DNA of 64,000 bases from Bactrocera neohumeralis (taxonomy: Eukaryota; Arthropoda; Insecta; Diptera; Tephritidae): contig NC_065920.1 of assembly GCF_024586455.1 (NCBI RefSeq), positions 49,768,724-49,832,723 on the forward strand, read 5' to 3'. Both the position numbers and the translations under genes were made by a program. Below, piece after piece: positions 32,850 to 44,019 of the stretch (the stretch's first letter is position 1; each line of letters opens with the position of its first letter). Below the pieces are notes generated by a model. The model had not been told where the DNA came from. It made no database searches and saw only the letters and a list, made by a program, of their open reading frames with translations.

Positions 32850-33195
32850 TCTCAAGTTCATAATCTAACAAAAATCGAATTGCTGATTCTGAGGAGTGCT
32901 TGAATGCTCTATAGTCGTAATAAAACCGAATTTTTGCGTCGGTGCGTGAAAATAGAATATGGGTCCATCATTTCATATTGGAGTCCAATCGACAGTCATT
33001 CTAGTGGACTGCACATGATGAACCTGTCCTCAAGCGTGGAAAGAGGAAAAATTCGGTTGGCATTCATCGACTAATTACTGAGCCAGTTACAATCCATTGC
33101 ACTGCGTATTTGGTTGCAGTATTCTAAATATTTAGCAATTGTATTATTTTTGACGAAGGATCAGTTTGAAATTGTACGCATATACTTCATCGTTT
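32850..33195 (+). pseudogene. Mariner (DD34D-type) remnant, internally deleted, copy 2
   Basis: Plus-strand reading GPSFHI- or VHHFILESNRQSF, then WTAHDEPVLKRGKRKNSVG, HRLITEPVTIHCTAYLVAV. It is the inverted partner of 17640-18010. The same nucleotides 'tccaatcgacagtcattcta', 'gtggactgcacatgatgaa' and 'actgcgtatttggttgcag' are present. The segment with the W-D-A-R-G-I-I catalytic Asp, present in copy 1, is missing here. Non-functional. Confidence 0.68.
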
Positions 33196-36100
33196 CCGAT
33201 CACTGCTAAATTCAAAGTGCTATAGGAAGTATCGCGGCCTCCAACGCGCTATTTATAGGCACGCTCGAACGCTACGTCCCCCAAGTTCCAAATCTGTAAT
33301 ATCTTCGAAAATATTCATTTAAATCATAATCTGTAAACGGCTGTAGGTCTATTTTAAATCAACAATTTTTTTATGGTATTTAATTGGATAAGGATTAATG
33401 CCAACATTTGTTGTAAAAAATAAATGTCAAAAAAAATGTTCTTGTGGGATATCCATAAGAGATAGACCATATATACCATCGTGGAATTTTCTGTAGAACT
33501 TTTCAATATGTACAACACTTAGTGCATTATTTTGATAAATCTCGTAGGGTTCAGCCTACGTAGTTCAGTAATTCTCCACTATTTAATGGACGTTATTTTA
33601 CATATAAACCTTCCGCTTCAATCGCTCTATCTATTAAATCAAACTCCGTTGCGTAGTTTTAAAGATTTAAGGGGGGATCCTGCTTTAGAAGCTTCAAAAA
33701 ATCGATTATTTTTTTTTGCTTAAATCACTTTAAAAATAATCTAAGAATATGTCCCCAAAATTTTAGATGGGAATTCGAAATATTTTCGGAGCTAGAGAGG
33801 ATATCTAATGTATAATAAAAAAAAAATTTGAGAAGACTCTTCGAAAATATATGAGAATAAATCCTAAAAGTTTCATTTCAATCAGACATTTCTTTCCTTT
33901 CCAAAAAAATCCTTGAAAATATCGATTTTTTGAAGCCTGTAAAGCTGCCAACATAAGCATACAAAGGGACATGGGACAGAAAAATCGACTTTCTTTTATA
34001 CTATGTATTGATATACTATAAGGAAGTTTATTATGTTGACTTTTTTGTGGTAGATTTTAGTATAATATCTGATTTTTTAGCTATCTCTTATAGAAAATGA
34101 ATTGATTAGATTCAAAGTTTTCATTTCCAAACGTTTATTGGTAGATATATTGACGTTGACCCAAACATTTGCAAAATATTCTTGATTCTCTTACATATTA
34201 AATCTGATTTCTATGGGTGGTTAAAAAATTATTTTGGCGAAAATTAAAAGACCGCTCTCAACGTAATCAACTCGCTGCTCTGATCATTACAGAAAATTTC
34301 AGTGATTCGTGTCACTATTCTTTCTTCTTCATCTAATGAGACTGTAGGGAAAAGCTTTATTATGACAATTTTATAAACAACCGACATGTCAAAACCTTGC
34401 ATAACTTATGTATAACGAATAAGAAACTTTGTATACTTGTATATGAAATCTATAATGAAGTCCTTTCTTGCACTAACAATTAAACATTTTCAAGCACACA
34501 GCAATTGTTCTCGCTTCATACAATCACTTTGCTACTTCAATGCTCACCAACAATTCTTTGTTTGAGTTGCTTGTGCCTGCTTGCCGGCCTGTGTTTTTCG
34601 ACACACTGCTACTCCAGAAAATCTCGACAATTTCCTTTTGACATTTTAAAGACCATAGTGCGACATTGTTTCCGATTCGGAGAAACCGTATGCCCATTTG
34701 CACATACATATATATACGAGTATTAATATATATGTATATTATACATATACATATGTATATCGGAGTGAGAGTATGTGTTGTTAATGCTACAGAGGCGTGA
34801 AAAATATTGTTTCTGTGTCCAATGGCCTTATCGGCTTTCTTAGTGAGTTTCCAATATTTTCCACTTGTTACACAAACAATCTCAGCTTTCATATTTCGAT
34901 ATTATTTTGTATTGTCTGCCTTCCCTCTACAGCTGCGCTGTCACACGACTTTATTACCGTTATTTTCTACTTTTATTTCCAAGCAATTGTTTCTTCCATT
35001 TCCAAGTCTTTCGCTTGCCGAAGAATTTTTGCGCTTATTTTGCATTATACTTGGTGTTGTTGTTAAATTGTGTATTGGTGGGTATGTGTATATACTATAC
35101 ATATATAAAGTATCTCTAAGGTGGGCGTTGGATATATATGTATGTACATAAATATTTTTAAGCTGTACATATGTTTGGCTCTACTGTTACGGGTTCTTTG
35201 GGCGCGTCTCATATATTTTCTTTTGTCTCTTTCTTTGTTTTTTTATTGGCATTTGTTGCACTTGTTTCTTTTTTCAGCTGCTGTTGCTGTAATTGTCATT
35301 GTTGTTGTCTGGTTGTATACTCGTTTACTCGTTGGTTTTACGCTTCAATGGCAGCGTTATTGCTCATAAATTATGAACTGACATATTTTCAGCAAAATTC
35401 TGCGCCGTTGCGTGGGCTCACACACATATAAATAGGTGTGTACATATATAAATATGTATGTACCTATATAAATACAGTTTATATTATGAGATTGAATTTA
35501 TAATAAATTTCGTTACTATTGCGTAAATAAAGGCATAAATATTCATATTTCACATCAAAATCCCAGTTGGCCCCCAACCGTCATACCGAATTCTTATACG
35601 GAAAAATGTTGCACCGTTAAGATGGTTACTATTCTGACGTACTGTACATTATTAAGGCGGACCATACTGAAAAAGCATATGACAATAACTCCGATGTTCT
35701 GTTTACAAATGATTTCGCAGTAGTAACTCCTCACTCTTTGAGTAACTTTTGAATAAAATATGAAATTTTAGGCCAATTTTCGTCATAGTTAGATTCTACA
35801 AAAGCTGGCTTCATTAAGGTTAAGCTCTATAGCTGATCGTGGAGAAGAGTGATCTGCACTCCGACTGTCAAAGCTCGTTCTTTGTGAAGGCAGTAAACTC
35901 CTCTATTTGTAACCCATGTCTCGACAAAGCCAGTCCATATAATATTATTACTTCATTACATATTTATTTAGCCGTTTTTGTATATTCCTGCTACTTCACT
36001 TGAAAATCTGTATGTGGGCGTAACCCGAAGAGTTTAAGGCTTGAGTGTTGAGTTGCTTAAATTTTTTTTTTTCCAAAAAAATTTCTAAAACGTGTTTGTT

Positions 36101-36559
36101 GGCAGCTTAGATCATAAAAGAATGGAATGTATATCCGTTAAATTTCCTTAAATGTACGTTTTTACATCAGATTTAGCTTTAATAAATACTAGAAGAGTGG
36201 TTACTCAGACAAGTTATGTGCCTAAATTTAGTCTCTCTCAATCCAAAACAGGCTTCTGTGGGGACAAATTCTTAGTAATTAAATATTTTTCGCTATTTTT
36301 GTCGACCAAAGTCTGCCAGCACTTTCATGACGAATGTTTTGAAGGTCAAGAGGACCAGAAATATTATTAGAGTAACAACAGGGCAATAGAGAAAATACTA
36401 ATACAAGCGTTCGACATTGACAGTGAGCAATACAGTAGATTCGGTTAAGTTTCTTGGCAGAAAAACTCAATGTATACCTCACTTGAGTTACTAGACAATG
36501 GAAAATACGACACTGACGTTTTGGTTCCAGGTAAGATAAAATAAGTTGAAGTTGTATGG
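33196..36559. other. Unique and unclassified noncoding DNA
   Basis: Contains a short block at 33660-33720 shared with 58185-58245 ('cctgctttagaagcttcaaa' against 'cctgctttagaggcttaaaa', then an aatcgat core). (TA)n-rich sequence lies at 34705-34760 and 35085-35170. Cys/Phe/Leu-rich frames at 34505-35430 come from T-rich strands. No host exon was recognised. Confidence 0.45.
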
Positions 36560-36860
36560 AGGAGGGTGAACTGGATACAATCACTTTCTTTTCCATTTTC
36601 AGCCTTTGCAAGACTGAGATTGAAACATCATTGAAAAATCTAAACAGTGTTATCTTCGGCGAACCAGGAGCTATAACAGAAACTGATATTAACCGACTCA
36701 ACAAATTTGTGAAAAGCTCAAAGACCTATAAAGTTCATATGATCTATTATATATGAGTTTTAGGTAACACAAAGTACCGCACTTTAAGATGTCTGAATGA
36801 GATCCCTGACAGAATCGACCTCTTAACGAAACTTAACTTAAACTCACCTAACCTAAGATT
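36560..36860 (+). pseudogene. LOA-type LINE, C-terminal tail fragment
   Basis: Reads ETSLKNLNSVIFGE and ITETDINRLNKFVKSSK, the C-terminal signature of LOA/I-type elements (D-I-N-x-L-x-x-F-V-x-S-S-x-W-F). After the ORF, 'taggtaacacaaagtaccgc', 'gagatccctgacagaatcga' and 'cctctta' lead to 'ctcacctaacctaa', a typical 3' end. 42390 repeats 'gggtaacacaaag' and 40440 the 'ctaacctaac' tail in complement. The fragment is severely 5'-truncated. Confidence 0.65.
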
Positions 36861-36949
36861 ATAGAAATATATGTCCGACGCAGTATAGATTTTTTAGACC
36901 TTATTGAAGGTACATTGATAGCAAATTAGCGCAGTTAAATTTTACAAGC

Positions 36950-37300
36950 TTCTCTTTAGGCGACTTTTTCAATAGGTAGTAATTATTGGTCGCAGGTTCG
37001 AGCTATAAAGTGCCTGCCCTAGAACTTTTCGGCCAAGCTCTTGAAACTTCAGTTGAAGCACTTTCAATCTGTTTAGACTGGCGTTGGTTTGATGAATTAC
37101 AACTTCTCTCCTATTGGACAAAGCTGGCTGTGTCTAGGCGACTGACTGGGCAGTTATAGTAGATGATTTCATGCCAATCCCATCAAACACCAAGCAAAAT
37201 CTTCCTGACCGTCAACCCTGGCTTAGCTGCCTGTAGCATCGGCTCGTTGCAAACGACCATTTTCATATGACGTTGCTGTAAGTGATCAACTTATCACCTG
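36950..37300 (-). pseudogene. Mariner transposase fragment
   Basis: The minus strand reads HMKMVVCNEPMLQAAKPGLT, VRKILLGV, stop, WDWHEIIYYN, then LDTASFVQ. The block A-K-P-G-L-T-x-R-K-x-L-L-x-x-W-W-D-W-K-G-x-x-Y-Y is characteristic of mariner transposases of the SETMAR/cecropia type. The Asp in WDW is the catalytic residue, still present after a stop that replaces the first Trp. Flanking transposase parts are unreadable. No ends were seen. Confidence 0.7.
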
Positions 37301-38235
37301 TAGTCAGCCGCTTCTAACGTGAATTGGTTTTGTTAAGATTCAGTAGTCACTCGCATATAAAAATTCGTGACAACTATACATAATATATATCTTATTTTTG
37401 TATCCATCTTTAGCAGCAAAACAACAAATGACAATTCGACGATCAATGCCTCCACAGCGACAAACATTACAACTAATCGGATTCCTTTTATGGAATCCGA
37501 TGAGAAAAGCGAAACGCGAAAAATCGGAAAATCCAAAATCAATTGAGGAAACCCCGGTGGCAGAGCGTAGTATTCGTGCTCGAGAAGATAGACACTAATC
37601 AGGCTGCTGGCATCTCAGTTCACGCAGAAAAGATAGAGCGTTTCACGCAAATAGTGTAGGAATAGGAAAGTTTCCTGTAAAGCAAGTAATCGGAACATCA
37701 AGCGGAAATCTTAAAAGCAATCAGTTCCCACAAAACGAACCGCTCGCACGATGAATAGTTGGAAACTCTGAACTCTGCGGAGAAAACAAAAAACTTTACT
37801 GAGTGCACTGTCCGTTAAATAAAAGTTCTTAGGCTCCTTTCCTTTCAATGAATATTTATATAATATATGTATATTTTTATTATATTCTTATTACTTGTTT
37901 TTATTACAATTTTGAAAGGACTGTGCTTCGAACATTCACCGCGGGCTGCCAGACTAACAACATGTATTCCTTAAAGAAAAAGGTCTTCGGTTTATTCAAT
38001 CTTCGACCTTTATTAGCAGATACCGCCATAACTCCCGCCAACTTCATTCTTTTCACATTAATTCGTTTTATTCGCCTCACATCAACTGACAGCATTGAAT
38101 TTCAGTGCAATTTTTGACTTCATCATTTTGTTGTAAATGTATTGCTGTTACAACAAACATTTTTGTTGTGAATACAATAAATTTTTTTACACCATTTGCG
38201 CAACAAAAGTGGCAAGACCAAAATCAAAAATGTAT
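37301..38235. other. Noncoding; one open stretch of uncertain nature
   Basis: 37390-37610 has a pyrimidine tract ending 'ccatctttag' before an open Thr/Asn-rich frame (TTNDNSTINASTATNITTNR), with a second open frame overlapping. It could be a small exon or decayed retrocopy, but no family was recognised and several frames are open. The rest is AT-rich. Confidence 0.3.
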
Positions 38236-38330
38236 TGTTTGAGGAATGGCAAACGGGAGAGAGGAGAGAGAGCGCTTTTTCACTGTAAGCAAGGCAAGCG
38301 AATGCGGGAGAGAGAGCCAGTGCGGGCGTA
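38236..38330. promoter_or_regulatory. GAGA-rich cluster
   Basis: 'gggagagaggagagagagcg' at about 38255 and 'gcgggagagagagccagtgc' at about 38304: two (GA)n clusters 50 bp apart in otherwise unique DNA. GAGA-factor (Trl) sites of Drosophila are of this kind and occur in promoters and Polycomb response elements. Function is inference from base motif only. Confidence 0.3.
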
Positions 38331-38889
38331 CTCTTTTACGAGTATGTTTGAGTGCTTGCAAGGGTTAAGAAAACTTAATTTTACGCACGCTTGATTACCA
38401 AACAGTCATTTCATTTACGTCGTTTACGCCAAAACCAAGCGCGCTCATTTTGAAATCAAAATCGGCAACAGCTATAACAAAAACAACGTACTTCTGGTCG
38501 AACGCACACATACTAAAAGCTTTATGTGCTTACGGGAAGCATCATATTGTTACCCTTTCAGTTGTCAGCTTTTGTCGAGAATTTACTTTTTTTTAGCATT
38601 TTTCTTCATTATTATTATTATTTTTTATCTTCCCTGTACACTTCATACCGTTGCTTTCTACCCTAGCCTTCTTATACCTTTCTCCATTGTTTGCCAACCC
38701 TTCAACAATGGCGGCTTTCATAATTGATTGGCTGCTTGCTTTTCAATGTGTCACCATGAAGCGCAGAAAATGACAAGCTGTTCATAGAGAAGAGTGCGGA
38801 GATATGAGGAAAAAATTTGTTGACAGCAAACAATAAGCTTAATGTGACAGCAATCGAAAAAAACGCATAATGAGGGAGAAGCGTAAAGC

Positions 38890-39560
38890 TTAAGTAATAG
38901 CTACAACAAAAAATGAAAACAACAAAATTGGAACAACAGTAAAATTATAAAAAAATCACAACAACAAAAAATCAAAATCAACGAAATTACAATAACAAAA
39001 AGTGCAACAAAAAGAAAATTACAACAACAAAAAATTGGAAAACAGCTACATAAATTATTAAAAAATAACAAAAACAAAAAATAAACAACAACAACAAATT
39101 ACAATGACAAAAAATACAATAAACACAAATTACAACAAAAAGAAAATTACAACAACAAAATTGCAATAAAACGAAAATTGCAACAAAAAAAATTGTAACA
39201 AAAATAAAATCACAACAATAACAACAAGATTATTACAAAATTGCAACGAAAATAAAATCTCAATACGACGATATTACAACAACAAAAACTACAACAACAA
39301 CAAATTTGTGACAAGAACGTATTTACAAAAATGTCACATAAACAACAACAACACAAATTAACAAAAAAAAATACTAAAATACAACAACAATAAAATGGCG
39401 AAAAGGCTCAAATATCAAAAAAGCAGCAATATCAACAACAACAACTACAACAATACAATTTTCAAGAACTGGGAACTTAAAACAAAAACAAAATTACTAT
39501 AGCAATAACATTACAACAACGCAAAATGTCAAATAAACAACAACAACAAATGTGAAAACA
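38890..39560. repeat. CAA/ACAAAAA low-complexity block
   Basis: About 670 bp composed almost wholly of diverged 'acaacaaaaa' and 'caacaacaac' words on the plus strand, with virtually no C outside CAA. It is interrupted by aaattac and aaaattgc variants. Strong strand asymmetry (A-rich/T-poor), no coding potential. It is an expanded, decayed microsatellite. Confidence 0.85.
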
Positions 39561-40436
39561 ATGACACGCTCATAAAACAGCGAAATGTACTTAGCCCTTT
39601 CTTCTACTCTTTTTTCTTTTTTTTTTTTGCACTTTCTAACCTCAATTTCCTACCCTGCGCAGCGCACTTCTCCGCCACCTTCCTATTTAGAAATCGCACT
39701 ATACTAACGTAACGCGTGGGCTTCTCATCAGCACTATTATTCTCGTCGTCGAAGTGCATAAATCATTGCATTGAAAGCCACTCAGCGGTGTATAATGAAT
39801 GAGCTTCCAAGTACCGGAATATTTCATCATTTAAGTATGACTTAATGTAGGACTCAAGCAACGTGTATATGTGTGTTTGTGTGTAACAGTCGCATTGCGA
39901 TAATAATTGCTTGCCGCTGCGTTCACTTGTTGCTACTTAGAAATCAATTTACCGTAATAATTACAAACGAATCCAAGTGAAGTCGTTTAATGGCGGCGAC
40001 GAAGCAGCGAAAATGTTGGTTACACACACATGCAGGCACACAAACAAAACCGAAGGTTGGCAGCGAAATAATAATGACATTAGTAATGACAACAAAACCA
40101 ATAAAAGTGAATTGAATTAAGTGGGACAATAGTCAATGAATTATACATAGAGTTTTCTACTTTTTTTTTGCTATTTTTAGTGGTGAAAGGTTATAGCTGA
40201 GTTGTAATGTAAAGAGATTGATATTTAGTAAATCGAAAATAGTAATGAATTCCAATTACAGGTTAATTAGAAACTGTTTACTTGTCGACGTTGTGCTAAA
40301 AATAAAGCTTAATTGAGATGTCTAAAATAGACTCTTTGTTATGCCAAAATTTGGCGAGTTGCGAATAGAAAAAAACACTGTTTTAATCAAATAAATTAGT
40401 ATAAGCAAAAAGAGCAAGATATATATAAAATTGTGC
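39561..40436. other. No gene seen; unique DNA
   Basis: Mixed unique sequence with a T-rich tract (39600-39630). No exon or repeat was recognised. Confidence 0.5.
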
Positions 40437-41545
40437 GTTAGGTTAGGTTAGAGGGTTGATCAAAGATCGCATGTGGACTGAAGTATATACGTAAATCTTT
40501 GTGAAGCCATAGAAAAGAAGAACTCCTGTGCTCGAACTTATAAATTAGCAAAACGCTTAGTAGCCAATACAAATTTGAACAGGCGTTTAATTTTCATTCC
40601 CGCCAGTTCGGTGGAATGTTTGAAGGTATGCGTTACCAAGTGTTTAAGTCTTGACCACCTCAAGAAGGCAGTGTTGCGTTGTGCCCACCTCATCTTCTTT
40701 GATACAGCTTCTGCAGATGGTCTTACATCATGGGCAAAAAGATCACTAGATCTCTGCGTTCGATCCTCTGTCTTAAGGCTTTTGTGACTGCGCATGTACC
40801 GGTGGCCCTTGCTAAGCTTCCGCGAAGTCCAGCTATCTAGTAGTAAACACAAGAGCACGGACCCGCTCCCATTCTACTGTTAGCGGTTACAGTGTACCTT
40901 TCCTTGCTAACTCATTAGCTTTGCAATTTCCTGCAATTCCGCTGTGGCCTGGCACCTTTACCAGTCATCACAAAGGCATTCGGTGCTATTGATAGCGAAA
41001 TTAAGCACTCCTCAACCAACCATGAACACACTGTTAATGAGTTCAACGTTAATATCGCGGCTCCGCAATTTGAGTGAATTATCACTTCTCTGCAGAAGAC
41101 TGCACTCCGGAGCTGTAGATCTGCTGTAACCTCGGCTTGGAAGATACTGGTTGATACAGAGCTCTTTGACAGTGAACCCCTCCACCAATCTTCCCCCAAA
41201 GCTATGACCCCTCCGTAAAGAAACTCACTGCCTCTTTCATCAAACGGCTTCTTCCCACCCACAACTCCCTCGTCGGTATATGAGCCGAGAAGGAGCCGCC
41301 AGAGTTCGGTTTGGCGACTCCATGATCCAAGTGATCCAGTATGAAATCAAAGTGTGTGAGGATATCTGAGTGTTCAAATAAGTGTTCTTTTAAGAACCCA
41401 GATTCTCTGAGTTTTATAGCAACTTTCGCAGCCATACACCTTCCGACGATGTCTACGAGCACCATGTGCAAGATGGCGTTAAGTGCCATGGTTGGAATTG
41501 AAACAAGCCATACGGATTTATCCTTGATAGGGAGCGTTTATTGAA
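40437..41545 (-). pseudogene. LOA-type LINE, C-terminal RT, RNase H and 3' end
   Basis: Minus-strand blocks in order: ALNAILHMVLVDIVGRCMAA and KVAIKLRESGFLK (post-RT region of LOA/I elements), HSDILTHFDFILDHL, then an RNase H domain: STSIFQAEVTADLQL (the S-x-F-Q-A-E box with a catalytic Glu), VIIHSNCGAAILTLNSLTVC (S-D-S-Q-A-A-I box, with Asp replaced) and EECLISLSIAPNAF. Further on are FLRWSRLKHLVTHTFK and STELAGMKIKRLFKFVLATK (C-terminal tail), ending in the complement of 'gcgttaggttaggtta' at 40437. Frameshifts occur near 41260 and 40880. An RNase H domain excludes RTE and fits LOA. Inactive. Confidence 0.82.
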
Positions 41546-41758
41546 CCCAAACATCGGGAAGAGTGTGACGAAGCATCGATCGACTTAACCTGTTGTGAAG
41601 GAGCAATAGGAAAAAGGTGGTCCTCTCATCAAAACTAGGGGTGGGTTGGTTGGATGAAACCGTAGTTAAGCGAAAAGATTTCATGGGATGGTAGTCTGTT
41701 GGAGGGCGCTTGGAAAAACCACATAGCCTAAGTAGCTACAGCGTGTTTAAAGAGCGGT
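41546..41758. other. Junction between two inverted LOA fragments
   Basis: GC-richer DNA ('gtgggttggttggatgaaac', 'gggatggtagtctgttggag') that probably belongs to one or both LOA copies but could not be read as protein. Confidence 0.35.
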
Positions 41759-42640
41759 CTTCATCGGCTTCTGCGGTGCATTAGGGACAACACCAAGAAT
41801 GACTACGAATGTCATTATACACGCTGAAGATGTAGACGTAATTGGTAAGTGCCTTGCGGCGAAGATTGGTATTAGACTAAGGCAAATTGGGTATATGAGG
41901 TCCCCAGACATTATAAACTCTTTGCTCACATACCTGCGAGTGATTTGAGGGTGGAGCGCAGCCATTAGAGAAGACTTGCTGTGCGCTTTTTCACGTTATG
42001 TCTTTTAAGCGAAGTTGGTTACCATCAAAATCACAACTCCGAAGTGCAGATTCCTTCAAAGTGGTATACATTCATTGCAGAACCGCCGAAAACTGCGAAG
42101 CCGGTAAGTATGTTAGGCGGGCCGATGCTTCCTTTATTATAGGGCTGGACCTAAGGACCTTCAGTGAGCTCACCAAGCGCTGGTCAGTCACCAGAACTTG
42201 TGCAACTGCTAGATCCTTCTGGTTCAGAGTGAACCGTACAAGGTCCAAGGAGATTCCAATGTCTCAGTAGATACACCTACCGAATTGGCTGGAAGTGATG
42301 TTAGCTACCCTTACAAATTTGTGTTAAGCTCAAAACGCTTGGTCAATCTATGAGACTCTGGTGATCCATTTTTGGGACCTTATGGGTAACACAAAGAGCA
42401 AACTATTGTTCAAGTGAGAACTAAACTAAGCCCAAGGATGTATAAAATAACTGAAATTAGTTTAAGGTTCTTGTTTCTGCTTCCAGAAAAGTGTGTGAGC
42501 TACGTGACATCCAAGAAAAATACTCTCAACCTAACCACGAACCAGTTCTCATTGATTCTGCGAAGTAGAAGATTTCTTCAAAAATTTAGCCTTAAAGACA
42601 TCAACATCATAAATTTTGGGTTCACTTAAGAGTATACGGG
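41759..42640 (+). pseudogene. LOA-type LINE fragment, plus strand
   Basis: The plus strand reads FCGALGTTPRMTTNVIIHAE, DVDVIGKCLAAKIGIRLRQI, GYMRSPDIINSLLTYL. This is the same post-RT domain as the minus-strand copy beside it (GRCMAAKVAIKLRESGFLK corresponds to GKCLAAKIGIRLRQIGYMR). A poor RNase H stretch (RTAENCEAGKYVRRAD) follows, and near 42560 come RRFLQKFS, LKDINIINF, equivalent to the C-terminal D-L-K-D-I-N-I. The protein differs enough from the minus copy to be a separate insertion, not a hairpin duplication. Multiple frameshifts. Inactive. Confidence 0.72.
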
Positions 42641-44019
42641 AGAACCAGAAGGTCAGAAATTGAAGCAGAAGAGGTTCTTCAGGGACTGTTGATCAATTAG
42701 TATTGAAACATGCAGTGCTGAAGGTTCTCTCAGCTCACGAAACAAATTTTCATACTATTTTATTCTCCTTTAATTTTTTCTGATTTCCCATGGTGGCAGG
42801 TGGCATCACCAAACAACAAACAGTGTGTGAGACGAACAGGATACTTAATCAACAAATAGGAAAAAAATGCTTAAGATATCAAAAGTATCAGCTGAACGGT
42901 ACTATGATGCACTACTGAACTTGATACATTCAGCAAAAACAGCAACTTTCAGTTCCGGTTTCCGTTTACACATTATCAATGCAAACAATTTCCCCAAGAG
43001 ATATTAATTTTCTTGTGTTTCTTTAAGAGTTTCTACTATGCCTTTAATCGCTGCCCTAGGAAAAGGAAACATTTCACACAGAAAAGTGCTTTGGGTGTAA
43101 GAAAAACATTTTTTTTTTTATTTTTTTGTTTAGTTTCCGCTTTAATTTTTTTTTATATTGATTTTTTCGTTTTTTTTTCATTAAAGTATTTTTTTTCGGC
43201 CTGTTAAACTAAGTAAAGAAAGTAAAAGCCTTTGTTAGCTGGCTATCCGCGCTTGTTGTTGTTGCTATTGTTGTGTTGGCAATGAAAAGAACGGAAGATA
43301 AACTTGAAATGTGTTGCGATAAAGCCAACATAGAAGAGGAAACCCCAGCAAAGCCACTAAAAATCCAAGAATTTTTTTTCTCTAGAAGCAAAAGAAGCAG
43401 CAGCATTGTGGCCTACACACACATACAAAGACACAAGAAGATGAGCGCTAAAATCGAAAGTGAAACGACAGAGTGCATACACACATACAAATGCCGACAT
43501 CAAAAGCCGCTTAAGTTATTTTGGCCTGCATACGCAATATGCTCGTGCATGTGTGTGTACACCTTTGTGCGTGTGTTATGTAATTTAGTTACGCTTTTGT
43601 TATCCACAAAGTATCGCCGCCATTGAGGCTATTGCGAAATTGAATAACCAAACAGTGGAAAAAACAAAACAAGAACGGCACCCAAAATCGCATGGACCAT
43701 AGTTAGGCGCACACACATGCATATGTCTATATATGAGTGAGAGCGCAGCAGTGCGGCGTCGTAGGCTAACAAGCCGTGGTTCGGTTCGACCATTCTGTGG
43801 CGACGCACAGTTTAAAAGTCAAAGTCAAAAGTAGTCAACCGCAACGTTAGTTTACACATTTGTTTTTTTTTTTTACTGCTGTTGTTGCTTTTGTTCTTGT
43901 TTCGGCTGTGATTTTCGATTTGCGTTGTTACACTAACACATTAAAATCTTTTTTCACAGTTACAGTCAGGAGAAAATAAATATAATCATATACCAAATAA
44001 TATAAAAAGTTAAAAAGCT
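42641..44019. other. Unique noncoding host DNA
   Basis: T-rich tracts (43105-43195, 43862-43876), CA-rich words around 43410-43720 and a (TTG)n stretch near 43255. Overlapping frames on both strands (43209-43626) without domains. No exon was recognised. Confidence 0.5.

Noticed and set aside
34505..35431. Several Cys/Phe/Leu-rich plus-strand frames that look membrane-like
   Set aside because: T-rich strand gives Phe/Leu/Cys codons in all frames. Overlapping open frames in three phases argue against a real protein.
37010..37035. 'ggttcgagctataaa', resembling a tRNA T-loop
   Set aside because: No acceptor stem, anticodon arm or D-arm can be folded around it, and it lies within a mariner remnant.
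37398..37610. Possible exon after 'ccatctttag'
   Set aside because: Two overlapping frames are open and neither matches anything. There is no convincing donor. Left as unassigned instead of being called a gene.
41925..41950. Ratchet-like 'cgcag|gtatgtg' on the minus strand
   Set aside because: Lies inside a readable LOA coding fragment and has a poor pyrimidine tract, so it is best explained by the LINE sequence.
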